Assembly: GCA_037039685.1 (NCBI GenBank)
Contig: JAWNGF010000015.1
Coordinates: forward strand, 1,245,126 to 1,309,125
Length of the DNA stretch: 64,000 nucleotides
From: Ceratobasidium sp. AG-K
Taxonomy: Eukaryota > Basidiomycota > Agaricomycetes > Cantharellales > Ceratobasidiaceae
Direction of reading: 5' to 3'
The notes under the pieces were generated by a model. It saw only the letters and a list, made by a program, of their open reading frames with translations, ran no database searches and had not been told where the DNA came from. Below, piece by piece: positions 52,797-63,230 of the stretch (positions are counted from its first letter, which is position 1; each line of letters starts with the position of its first letter). A program made the translations under genes and the position numbers.

Positions 52797-54472
52797 ATGT
52801 CTGCCAGCCTCGCCGACCGAGTCCTGACTATGACTCCGAACGAAATTCGTAACGGACTTAGCGACGTAACTAGACGCGCCGAAGGATACATGGACGAGGG
52901 ATCCTCAGACCTGGCACTTGGACTCTACACAGATGCAATCACCTACCTCTCACAAATGGCATGGTTCGGTCACCCACTCGAACACGCGTTCACTATACTC
53001 ACAAACGCAGATACTCGGATTCCGAGCGACGCAGCTGCGTGTGCCGTAGCCTGTGGGCAGTACGAAAAGGCTCTTGAGCTGCTTGAGAACGGACGCTGCA
53101 CATTTTGGGCCCAGTCACAGTACTTGAACCTTGATCTTGATAAAATCCGAGAGCAAGACCCCGATCTGGCTCAAAAATTAGACACAGTTGGCAAACAATT
53201 GGACACTGATCCTACCCTTTTTGCCGGTCGATATGATCTCGCAACCGATTATAATAAGCTTATTCTTGCCGCACGGAAATACGTTCCAGACTTTGCATAT
53301 CCCCCTCCGTTCGCAGAGACTTGCAGGAGATTGCAGCAAAAAACAGTGGTTGTACTGGTCGCAAGTCGGTATTGCTGCTTCGCTCTTGTGGTCAAGACGC
53401 ACGACACCGAGCCACGGTCCCAAGTTGAGCACATCCCCTTACCCTTCATTACTTGGTCCCGAGTATCTGGTATGAGCAACTCGCTGAAAACGCACTGTCT
53501 GGCGCTAGGCGTGAGGTTCGCGGTGCTGAGCCTTCGCGGGAGCTTGTACGAAATCGTCCATCTTCCGTGGACATTAATCTTGCCATACGCGAGATCCTCG
53601 CCACACTCTGGACCGCCGTTGTATTCCCAGTCTTGTCTCATTTGAAGATTCAACCGTGTGAGCAGGGTGGTACTCCATCCACCCGCCTTTGGTGGTGCGC
53701 TACCGGTCCTTTTTCATTTCTGCCAATACATGCCGCCGGAACTTTTACAGAGCCAGTCAGGTGTTGTCTAGACTACGTGGTTTCCTCGTACACACCCAAA
53801 TTGAGTGCGCTCCCCTTGGACCGCCCTCTGGCCGAACTCCCGTTGTCTCTGGCTACTATGGGCGATGTACATACTCCCGGCCAAGTTTTGCTGCCTGCCG
53901 TGGAAGCAGAAATCCAACAAATTCGGTCTACGGTTCAAACACATGCAAGCGAACTCGTTCGTTTTTACAGGGTGGATTTAGGACCATCAGCCCTTGAGCG
54001 CAGGAAATCGATTGAAGGTATACTCGACCGTATCCGCAGAACAGATATTATCCACTTTGCATCTCATGCATCGCAAAATATAATCAAGCCATTAAGCAGC
54101 GCAATCTACCTCCCGTCGTGCTCTCTGACTATCGAGCAACTGTGGCGCTTCAAGTTTCAACGCTATTCCAAGCCAAGACTAGTCGTCATGAGCGCTTGCC
54201 AAACGGCAGCTGGAGCAAAAGACTTACCGAACGAGGCGGTTCATCTAGCGGGAACCCTGGTATTTGCGGGGGTACCAAGCATTGTAGGGACGATGTGGAG
54301 CATCATCGACACCGATGGGCCGACATTTGCAAACTCATTTTACCGACACCTTTTCCAGCAAGGAGCCAACTTGAATTTCGTTGCCGAGGCGGTACATACC
54401 GCCGTACAAAAACTCCGAACCGAGGGTCTACCGTTCAGCCGCTGGGTCCCCTTCTTACACATGGGAAATTAG
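52797..54472 (+). pseudogene. CHAT-domain (caspase-like) protein gene with a frameshift
   Basis: CHAT domains are caspase-fold proteases found with TPR repeats, in fungi often in proteins linked to self/non-self recognition. Start MSASLADRVLTM at 52797. The N-terminal half has a short helical repeat-like part (residues about 40-130, EKALELLENGRCTFWAQSQ), which reads like the last TPRs before the CHAT domain; most TPRs are absent. The CHAT domain has the catalytic His in IIHFASHA and Cys in VVMSACQTAAG, and ends WVPFLHMGN. Near 53455-53475 the frame shifts: the upstream frame reads HIPLPFITWSRV and the downstream frame resumes at WYEQLAENALSGARREV. No intron of usable length fits there. So it is a pseudogene or a sequencing error. 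Confidence 0.72.
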
Positions 54473-55446
54473 GATTTTGGGAGACGGATATATGCGTCCT
54501 CAAGTATACTCCTTCCCAAAATTTCAGTGACTCGAACGTGTTGGATTTAAGACTTTAGTTGTGAATTATGCGAGCTCTCGCAGTTAATAAGATTCCATGA
54601 AGTGGATTCAAGTTATTTGTAATCTAGCTTGCTAGTACAGCCGACCAAGCCCGGCCAGGCCAGGACCTCTAACATTGATTGCAAAATATCAATACTACAA
54701 GTCAAGTCGGGCTCGACGTCCGAGGCGACTGCACGCGTTTCAGGGCCATACACTTTCTCACCGCATGCTATACCACCAAGGGTCATAATCTTCCCGGATC
54801 AGGAATCCTCGGGCTGTGGGCGCTACTCTACCTCGCAAGAGAATAGTTGAACCTTTCTCGCGTCGGCGACGCGGACCCGTTCAAGCTTTGAACATGTTTG
54901 AGCAGCATAAGAACTCGATGGACTGTACAACACAGTACGTTTCTCTGGAGAAACTATGAGGCGGCTAATAAGCTCAAACAGGAAACGCCCTCCGAGGGAA
55001 TGAGAGTTTCATATTTGTCCTGCCCAGCAGTAGTCATGTAGACATCAGGGGGCGTCACTCTTGTTTCACCGAACATTTCCCTCGGGCTTCCCCCATTAGA
55101 CTCTGAGGCTTCAGCTAGGCTACCAGCCAGATCCACGTGGTAGAGAGCATCTTCGAGTCTGACCGCGACCATAGAACCTCGATGTCGTCCTCAATCCTAA
55201 ATCGAATTACCGTGCATCAAGGACCGTGTTCTTCGCTTGGCATTACTCCCAGTAACCACCTTTAATTATCTACCTCCCTTCTCTCATAACCCCAACGCAT
55301 CTCGTCGTCCTTGGCACCGTCACACTCACAACTCGCGGCCCGCCATCATAATCGCGTGGTGTACCTCTGGTGACCATTGGGAACATGCACTCTTCCTTCG
55401 TGGATCAGGCTGAGCTATCTGTTTCACTTTACAAGCTCCACCTGAC
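54473..55446. other. Intergenic region
   Basis: No intact gene seen. It holds a possible BTB remnant (next entry) and the upstream region of the pectate lyase gene. Confidence 0.5.
54954..55172 (-). pseudogene. Possible BTB/POZ-domain gene remnant
   Basis: On the minus strand MVAVRLEDALYHVDLAGSL ... PREMF resembles the first strands of fungal BTB domains (pattern: V-x-V-E-D-x-L-Y-x-V, later MF). The preceding bases continue as RGS in frame, but no good start or further exons could be found. This is a guess from a short pattern. Confidence 0.25.
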
Positions 55447-55453
55447 TATAAAA
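55447..55453 (+). promoter_or_regulatory. TATA box of the pectate lyase gene
   Basis: TATAAAA, 173 bases before the ATG. Transcription would then start near 55480, placing the 16-bp tandem repeats in the 5' leader. Confidence 0.55.
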
Positions 55454-55523
55454 CCAGGCAGGTCGCACAACCCAGCCAACAAACAAGCTTTCTCGGTTCT
55501 CTTTCACTGCTCGCCTCTTACTC

Positions 55524-55587
55524 CACTTTCATTCTACACCACTTTCATTCTACACCACTTTCATTCTACACCACTTTCATTCTACAC
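55524..55587 (+). repeat. Tandem repeat, 4 x 16 bp
   Basis: Four perfect copies of CACTTTCATTCTACAC in a row, ending 32 bases before the pectate lyase ATG. The unit is CT-rich, like many fungal leaders. Confidence 0.95.
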
Positions 55588-55619
55588 CACACGCTCTCAA
55601 CTATATACATATTGCCAAC

Positions 55620-56618
55620 ATGGTCTCCTTCACTTTTGCCACTATCGCCGCCGCTGTCGCGCTCTTTGCCCAGACTGCCGTTGCCGCCCCCTCGCCGAGC
55701 GTTGACGCAAACGGTGTCTATGTCAAGCGCGCCGCAAGCTGTACCTTCCCCAACCCGTCCAAAACCACAAGCCTGAGCGCTCCCAAGGTCGTCTCAGGCA
55801 CCTTTGACGGTATGTCCACCGCATATATCCACACCTCTGAATCCTGAAACTCATATGCTCCCAGGTGGACTCGCCCGCTTCGAGCGTGGCAAGGGTGCTT
55901 GCTCCGGACAGAAGGAGGGAGGTGACAAGGACGCCGTCTTCCTGCTCGAGAACGGCGCCACTATCAAGTATGTTCTGTACTCCACTCGTCCGGCTCCGGA
56001 ACTGACCAGTTACATCTCACTAGGAACGTCGTGATTGGCGCAAACCAGGCAGAGGGAATTCACTGCTTGGGAAGCTGCAACGTCTACAACGTATGGTTCG
56101 AGGATGTCTGCGAAGACGCCATCACACTCAAGCAGACCTCTGGCACCTCCAACATCGTCGGAGGCGGCGCCAAGGGTGCGAGCGACAAGGTCATCCAGCA
56201 CAACGGTGGTGGTAAGTACTTCTGTCGACTGCTCTTTCGAATGTCTCATCCCATCTGCTCGTCGTAGGATCCGTCGTCATCGACTCGTACTGTGTGCAGG
56301 ACTTTGGCAAGCTGTACCGTGGATGCGGCAACTGCAAGACCCAGTACAAGCGCTCGGTCACGATCAGCAACGTGATCGCGAAGAACGGCAAGCTGCTTGC
56401 TGGAATCAACTCGAACTATGGAGATGTTGCGACGATCCAGACTAGCACGAACTCGATCAGCAGCGTGAAGTCGATCTGCGACACGTTCGAGGGCAACAGC
56501 AGCGGCAAGGAGCCAACGAAGCTGACGTCGAACAAGTCGAACTCGAGGTAAGCACACGTGTTGTTTACACGATGAACCCCCTCCTAACGGTCTGTGAATC
56601 TGTAGCTGCAAGTTCTAA
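55620..56618 (+). CDS. Secreted pectate lyase, family PL3
   Basis: Cleaves de-esterified pectin of plant cell walls by beta-elimination, outside the cell. Five exons by eye: 55620-55809, 55865-55967, 56024-56211, 56268-56547 and 56606-56618, all GT-AG, keeping frame to TAA. The N-terminus is a clear signal peptide ([23 protein letters not shown]), followed by a short pro-segment ending in KR, a Kex2-type site. The mature part is typical PL3 in length and pattern: [48 protein letters not shown] and cysteines throughout, ending SCKF. Intact. It suggests a plant-associated or litter-decaying fungus. Confidence 0.92.
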
Positions 56619-58078
56619 CTTGAACCTCATCCTAACCCACTGGAAGCTGGGTTATACCCTTGTGGAAGGAAACCACTCCTCGACTGGCTCTGATATATTT
56701 TTCTCCTGCTGGCACGGTTACGTTTTGTTATAGTTTATCGTTGCATACATGTCCGGGATTGTCAATAATGCAGCCTATTTGACTGGATCTTACTTGGTCG
56801 GTATCGACTAAACGCATAAACCATAAGAGGTGGTACTGGACATTTCTGTTCCTACCGATCAAATCCTTAGGACGCTGTCTACCGACATAGTTCGAATTGA
56901 TTAGTTTCTGAAAAGCCTCTATACTCCAAACTGAATGCCCCAGCTGAGCCTCTCCTGATCTGCGAGAATCCCCGGTATTTATTCCCGTTGGCCAGTCAAG
57001 CCTGGAGTCCACTAACAACCTCATGCTTGATTTCAGTTTGATTACGTGAGGCCTTAAATAGAATCGGCTAATTCAGAACACAAAACTTCAAACCAAAGTG
57101 AATATGAGAGGAACTACAGTACAAAGGATCGGCAAATATCAAACCTAAATAAGAACGAAAGGATTCGGTTATGGAATGGCCTCTCAATTAGGCAGTAGAT
57201 GAGCTAGCAGACCCCACCCTGTAATCTGAACAACGACAATAGACAGTACTCCTACATCCTGAAATTGCTGAAAATCACTTGATGATCAGTGAATGCGCCA
57301 GGTTCAAATCCAGGACAGAACCCAGCCTTAGGTCCATTTGTGGTGGGGGTGGGGATGGGGAATTGTATGTGCGATAGTAGGCATATTTGCTAATAGATCA
57401 CACTAGACGTGGTTCTCTACGGTGAGATTCTCAGTCCAGACGATGGCGTTCACTCTGCGCGTAATGTTACAAACTGCAAACCAGAATCTGATAGAGAGCA
57501 CGCCAACGCTGCAAGTCCACCAGTGTCGAGGAAATGGTATTAGCACGAGCACCGCACTCGGAAAGCTGCCGGTCGTGAGCTCGACTCTCATGGTGCGGGA
57601 AACTGCCCTCGCCGGGACTTTCATTGTAGCTCGAATAGTGTTTGACTAGGCCAACTATATATAAATCCGTACGAAATAATAGCCAAGCTCGGGGGCAATA
57701 AACAAGGAAAATGCTCGCTGGATGTGACATCAATCCGCTCCCCGATAGAGTCTGTTTGCTCTTGTCTTCCAATGCCTCTGTATATGCATTCAGATCCAAT
57801 GAGCCCAAGGAAGCTGATGCCTGTTCCAACTTAGTCCATACATATATGGGCCACTGTGGAGGATTATCGCCCATCAGGATGATGCCCAGACGCAAGAGAC
57901 TTTTCAGCGCCAATCACAAGAGGCTGGATTGTGAGTGGCTGTGGCACTATATGAGACCCTGGCGAACGAGATCATTTCGGAACCGATGACTCCCTGACTT
58001 GATGATTCGGCCATCCTTGTCCCTTGATGGCCGAAATACTCAAGCGCTCCCTTTGCGCACTATCAAGAGAACCACCAC
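56619..58078. other. Intergenic region, about 1.5 kb
   Basis: No supported gene. A minus-strand open stretch near 57913-57700 (WPIYVWTKLEQASASLGSLD) has some coding look, but no start, domain or splice structure. AT-rich sequence follows the pectate lyase gene. Confidence 0.45.
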
Positions 58079-59865
58079 ATGGACACGACTTACACACCAA
58101 ACGCGGTATGTTACGAATAGTGAGACTTCCTATGTATTCTAACAATTTATGAAGTATAGCGACCCTCTGACGCTTCCTACCGTCCCGCCCTCGGCACGTC
58201 ATTCACTCCCGCTATGCCTCTAGAACTAACTCTATCGTAGGTTTCCTTGTCACCCGAGAGACCGGGCCTAAACACAACCCTCCAACGTTGGTTAAAAGCA
58301 CTTTCTGGTCCAGCCCTACCCGTTCCCAACTATACGCCTGAGGCGCTAAATATTTCTGTGGCTCGATGGGAAGCCAAATGGGAGTACTTTCAGCACACGT
58401 TTAGGGAGGATATGGAGCAGGCCGAGTTTGCGAGTATGACCCGCGCAGACTTGGCTGGATATGTCAAGAGGATGGTATGTGCCTGACCACTTACTGTGGT
58501 GACGCTTTCATCGGGTTTGCAGGAAACCGAGTTTACTAGGCTGAGGGATCGGTTCATCGAGATGGAGTCGAAAAAGGTGAGTGGGGTGGTCGGTCGGTAC
58601 AGGAATTCATTCAGCCGAGTTAGATGTCGGCCGATATTATGTGTGGGATGCAACTGGTGCTTTCGTTGATCGAAGACCAGATTCCTCAACTCCTGCGACT
58701 TGTGAGTCTGCATTGCATCGGGAATGAAGCTCACATTCGGTGTAGAAAGCGGCGGAGATGAATAGCGTAAGTCCATAAAGTCATGGATCGGGTCACCGCT
58801 CTCAACATTGATCCATGAATTCAGATTTCAGAGCCGCTCGAAGTGCTGAAGCAAGAGGTGAGTCTCGTCCCACCCTCGTACTTATGTAGTGACCCACCCC
58901 ACGATGTTGTCCCTTTGGTGTGTCAGGCTAAAGTTGTAGACCGAGTATACAAGTTCGCTCTTCAATCCTCGAACTCCATTCACCTTATGAAAGCTCAGGA
59001 GATCATAGCTTCGCGACAAATTCCAGTAAGCACCTTCACCCTTCCCTCATGTTTGATGATCAATGACGTACCTAGGTAACACACGACGACGATCCAGAAT
59101 TAGGTCTATCCATACGCTCAAATGAACACGTTGACAGCCACGTGCCATCATCGCGGGGTAGTATTATCGGAAATGGCGCCCACCAAGGTACTGTGTTCGG
59201 GGACAAGGCAGGTTCGCCAAGCCATGCGTATGACGAGTCTCCGCGTGCGCCTCAAGTGTTGAGCCATGGGGGGCTTATGGGTGCCAGCTCTGGACCTACA
59301 ACTAGAGCACAGCCGCCTGCTCCGCCTATCACGAATGCTATGAGTACGGCTGCGTCCCATCGGTAGGTCTACCCGTGAAACCAGATACAATTCGTCTAAT
59401 ATATTCCCCCATAATAGGGCAAACATGCTGACTCTGAGCGCGATTTCGTTCTTTGGCGCAGGCATGGCTTGGTCAACCGTCTTTTCGGGCACGCGCGGGG
59501 ACTTGGTGCTTATCTCCTGGGCGGCATGTTGCTTCCTCATTGGTGCCGTAAGCGCTGTCAGCGCCACCTCGCTCCTTGACGCGGATGGAACACTGATGGA
59601 GCGTTTCATGCCCGTTCGGTGGACGGTGCGGCTCTTGTCAATGTGTTCGGTTGTCCATGTGTTTGTCGGTGTCATGTTGGTTAGTGCCGCGATTTTGGCC
59701 TTGGATCCGAATGTAGATCGTCCGGGAGCTGGAACGGGTGGTGGCGAGTTTTCAATCACCGGGGGACGTGTAGCAGGTGGCTATTCGTTAGTGATTTGCG
59801 CGACCGTAGTACTCGTTGCGTTTATTGTTCGGGGGAGGTATAATCGAAATACGTGTTTTGTGTAA
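58079..59865 (+). CDS. Membrane protein with four C-terminal helices, unknown function
   Basis: Probable start MDTTYTPNA at 58079, with a first intron from GTATGTTACG to CGTAG before VSLSPERPGLNTTLQ. About eight small exons follow (ETEFTRLRDRFIEMESKK; a piece with MQLVLSLIEDQIPQLL; KAAEMNS; ISEPLEVLKQE; AKVVDRVYKFALQSS...). The N-terminal half is helical, possibly coiled coil. A Ser/His/Pro-rich linker (SHVPSSRGSIIGNG...) leads to four hydrophobic segments in the last exon: LTLSAISFFGAGMAWS, LVLISWAACCFLIGAV, LLSMCSVVHVFVGVML and SLVICATVVLVAFIV. It ends RNTCFV. This layout is common among basidiomycete proteins of unknown role. Exon borders of the smallest exons are uncertain. Confidence 0.65.
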
Positions 59866-60060
59866 CTTTAGTCTCAATCAAATAATGCACAGTTTTCCCC
59901 CTGTACTACACGCATATGACGTGCCCTCTCATTTAGAGACTCAAGGTGTGTAGTTGATGAGTGCCCAGTCGTTGACAGATGATTTTCATCTGGGCTGGAC
60001 AATAAGCTCCCCACCCAGCCACAGGTGTCACGTGGGAGATCCGCGGATGCAGATCTAATC

Positions 60061-60071
60061 TAAATATATAT
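60061..60071 (+). promoter_or_regulatory. TATA-like element of the calmodulin gene
   Basis: TAAATATATAT lies 63 bases before the calmodulin ATG. Confidence 0.4.
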
Positions 60072-60133
60072 GCATTTGATCGCGTCCCCTTTGCCCGAAG
60101 CACCCCCGCGTCGACCTACAACACACGACCACC

Positions 60134-60965
60134 ATGGCTGATCAACTTGTGAGTGTTATGGTGATTTTGGCGCTCTGAACACTTAGCTAAGGTGGTTGCG
60201 CTGTTCTAGTCCGAGGGTAGGATTATCTTGGCTCTATTTAGTATCTTTGATTACTGATCGAGGGCATTTGCGTTGGCTCCTACAGAGCAGATTTCTGGTA
60301 AGTGAAAGTGCGCATTACCCACGATCTATCGCTAATATTGTTTCCAGAGTTCAAGGAGGCGTTCTCCCTGTTCGACAAGGGTGTGTATGTGTCCCGCCTC
60401 TGCAGTTTCATCATTAACTCTATGCAGACGGCGATGGCACTATCACTACCAAGGAACTCGGCACTGTTATGCGTTCTCTGGGCCAGAACCCCACCGAGGC
60501 CGAGCTGCAGGACATGATTAACGAGGTCGATGCTGACGGCAACGGGACAATCGATTTCCCTGAATTCTTGACGATGATGGCGCGCAAGATGAAGGACACC
60601 GACTCTGAGGAGGAAATCAAGGAGGCCTTCAAGGTCTTCGACAAGGATGGAAACGGATACATTAGCGCGGCCGAGTTGAGGCATGTCATGACTAACCTCG
60701 GTGAGTGGTTAAGGGTTTGGGTAGTAAACGCGTTAACTGTGGCCGCAGGGGAGAAGCTGTCTGACAATGAAGTCGATGAGATGATTCGTGAGGCGGACGT
60801 TGATGGCGATGGCCAGATCAACTATGAAGGTGCGTTTCCGCCCTATGCGATATCGAATGCTACTAATTCATGCTTATCTAGAATTCGTCAAGGTATGCCG
60901 TACACTTACACACCATGTCCCAGCTAGAAGCTCAAACGCGCTTCCAGATGATGCTTTCCAAGTAA
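60134..60965 (+). CDS. CMD1: Calmodulin
   Basis: Ca2+ sensor that binds and activates kinases, calcineurin and other targets. Four EF hands are intact: [34 protein letters not shown] and [12 protein letters not shown], about 149 residues, ending KMMLSK. Eight exons by eye: 60134-60148, 60210-60216, 60286-60297, 60348-60380, 60428-60700, 60749-60829, 60882-60892 and 60948-60965. Exon 2 is only 7 bases (TCCGAGG), exon 3 is 12 and exon 7 is 11. All introns are GT-AG and the join gives the canonical [21 protein letters not shown] polyadenylation signal AATAAA follows at 61051. The next gene is a related, decaying EF-hand gene. Confidence 0.95.
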
Positions 60966-61050
60966 ACCAATTCCTGTCTTTCCGTTCTTTATTGTCTTGT
61001 ATGTGCCGGACGTTTCTTTGCTCTTGCACTCTGCAATACCACCTTGAAAC

Positions 61051-61056
61051 AATAAA
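61051..61056 (+). terminator. Polyadenylation signal of calmodulin
   Basis: AATAAA, 86 bases after the stop codon. Confidence 0.55.
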
Positions 61057-61248
61057 TACACAACAGTTTTATTCGAGAGATTTGGTTGTGCCACACGCGA
61101 ACGTTCTCGCCCTTGTGCGCCCGGTTGATCCTTTTTGCGGCTAGGGCACTGTGATGTACCCAAATGGGCGATGATAACCGCGACCCACGTGATTTCCCCG
61201 CGTTCCTATCTTTCAACCACCACCTGAGCGCTCCACACCAACACTAAA

Positions 61249-61999
61249 ATGTCTTCGGTGCCCTATCGTGCTTTGGTACGCCGCTTAAGATTTTCTGTTT
61301 GACACGCGAGTCGCAGTGTTGTATGACTGACGTGAGATTAGACTGGAGGTCCGTACCAAATGGCTTGACACTGCAAATGCGCTCTCTTAACTCGTGCTTG
61401 CAGAACAACTCGAGGGTTAGTCTGGCAAAAAAGTTATGTCCCTCAAGTTTCCAATCTCAATTTGCCGAAACAGAACTTCGTGAAGCATTCGAGATCTTCG
61501 ATAGAAGTACGCCCAACCCAACATGTCGCGCTAGCTGCTCTGACAGCTCCCGCAGACGGTGATGGCCATATCACAATAACCGAGTTAACAGCCCTTCTCA
61601 CTGCACTCAACGAGCGTCCATCCACGCCCGAAGTTGAACTAATGCTCGATCAAGCTGACTTTAACGAAGATGGAGTCTTGGATTTTCCTGAGTTTATAGG
61701 ATTGATGGAGCGCTCGTGTTGACCGTTTCCACGAGCGAGTCATTTTATCATCACAAGGGGTGCTAAACTGAGAGTCTCGTAGACGATGATGAGCTTCGTG
61801 CGGCATTTAGGCAGTTCGACACGAATGGAAGTGGAACGATAGAGAGGGCCGAAGTCAAGGCCGTGCTTGCAGGATTAGGTACTTCTTCCGCTGGTGTTGA
61901 TTTAATTTACTCAGGTGTTGTGCAGGCGAAAAAGCTGAAAGACTCGGAGATCGACTGATCATGCGCGAGGTGGATATGGATCGGGATGGGAAAGTTTAG
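61249..61999 (+). pseudogene. Calmodulin-like EF-hand gene, probably decaying
   Basis: A tandem relative of calmodulin. Recognisable parts are MSSVPYRAL, EQLE, ELREAFEIFDR, then EF hands GDGHITITELTALLTAL, DFNEDGVLDFPEFIGLM and DTNGSGTIERAEVKAVLAGLG, and a last one beginning DMDRDGKV. Exon positions echo those of calmodulin. Problems: the frame after EFIGLMER cannot be joined to DDELRAAFRQF by a normal intron. An extra T (AAAGTTTAGTTTTGAG) makes a stop at 61997 where KVSFEE is expected. The first small exons do not join in phase. The hands have calcium ligands but the linker helix is short. Likely a pseudogene or one with unusual splicing. Confidence 0.6.
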
Positions 62000-62388
62000 T
62001 TTTGAGGGTGAGTTCGTATCCTCCTCTGGTAGTATGGCTAGTCTAATCCGGGCAGAGGTTTAAGCAGGTAAGAATATTGTGCCCCTTCCATTTGAGGCGA
62101 TATTGGGGGGGGGGGGTGCGAGCCGAGATGATGCATGGAACTCCGCGTGACATTTGATTTCATTCCTGACGGAGGGCTCGAGCCAAGTAGAGAACCTCCT
62201 CAATCTCCAGCATGGTCTTGAGGTTTCTCTGTAACTATGTCGTTCATCATGTATGGTCGTAGCGTTTTATGGGTTTATAATGGGTGATCGACTTGAAATT
62301 TTGCTTGATTACAATCAGAGACGATGATATACAATTCTGCTTCGTCTCCACGGCTTAGACTCAGAGCCTCTGCGCGACTTTTGGGATA
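62000..62388. other. Intergenic region with a G run
   Basis: No gene seen. A run of 11 G at about 62106-62117 stands out. Confidence 0.5.
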
Positions 62389-63230
62389 TTAGACCCAAAC
62401 GAACAAGCGGGGTTGTGGCGAACTCACGCAATTGGTCTTCCAATTCCTGGATCTTTTCTGCATACCAACTACAGCATAATCGCGCTCGCGGGTACGTAGT
62501 TCGGAAGAAATTGAACGCAAGGCACCTTGCAGGTCGTCTCGGAAACTGATAATGTGATTTAGCGTCTCATGCGAAGAGGTAATATGGCAGTCCACTGAAC
62601 CCCAGTTGCCAGACGTTGCAGATGCGGCAACTCCAGCACCAGCACATGCCAAACCAGCTCCCAGCACGGCAACCACAGGGACGGCAGGAATGGCTGCCAA
62701 TATAAAGCAGAAGTAACAGCAAGAGCTACCACAACCCCAATTAAAACTTTATGCCACCAAGGACGGCCGGGCTTCTGATTGGAATTTTCAACGCGGTGGA
62801 TCATGAGTTGCATTTCGTGGAATGAGCTCTTGATAGATGATATAGCGCTGAAAAATACGCTCGATTGATCTTGAATGTCCATAGACTCTCTTGCGCATTC
62901 TGAAAATCCAAGCAACTATCCGGTTGGTTCATGAGGTTATTGAGCCGTTCTCGTTGCTCTCGGAGGGTGGCAGCGGATAAAATAGCAGCGGAAGTGTCCT
63001 GGGTACACTTTCCCTGCCTTTGTTGATAACTCCTCAAAGGCCACATGCTCAGATAGTGCCTGGACAAGAATCAGCATTGAGGTGTACAACTGGGAGCATA
63101 GCATGCGCCACGAACCGACCCAAGCGCCTCCTCAATACTGGGACATGTTGTCCTGGATAATCCGCAAACCATCAATAATGGAATGAGTCTTCTCTAGGAC
63201 CTGTATCCCCACATCGCTGCCTCTCTTGCG
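62389..63230 (-). pseudogene. Membrane-protein pseudogene with frameshifts
   Basis: Minus-strand pieces in different frames follow one another like parts of one protein: VLEKTHSIIDGLRIIQDNM (about 63200-63140), LYTSMLILVQALSEHVAFEELSTKAGK (63090-63010), TSAAILSAATLREQRERLNN (63000-62930), SSVFFSAISSIKSSFHEMQLMIHRVE, a membrane segment WWHKVLIGVVVALAVTSALY and a Gly/Ala-rich second one AAIPAVPVVAVLGAGLACAGA. The last part is helical, SHETLNHIISFRDDLQGALR. Frame jumps lie near 63005 and 62700, too close for introns. Function unknown. Confidence 0.5.

Noticed and set aside
55524..55587. CRISPR-like array
   Set aside because: The 16-bp units are directly adjacent with no spacers, and this is a fungus.
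57296..57320. tRNA-like box B (GGTTCAAATCC)
   Set aside because: The T-arm has a mismatch, no box A lies at the right distance and no acceptor stem pairs.
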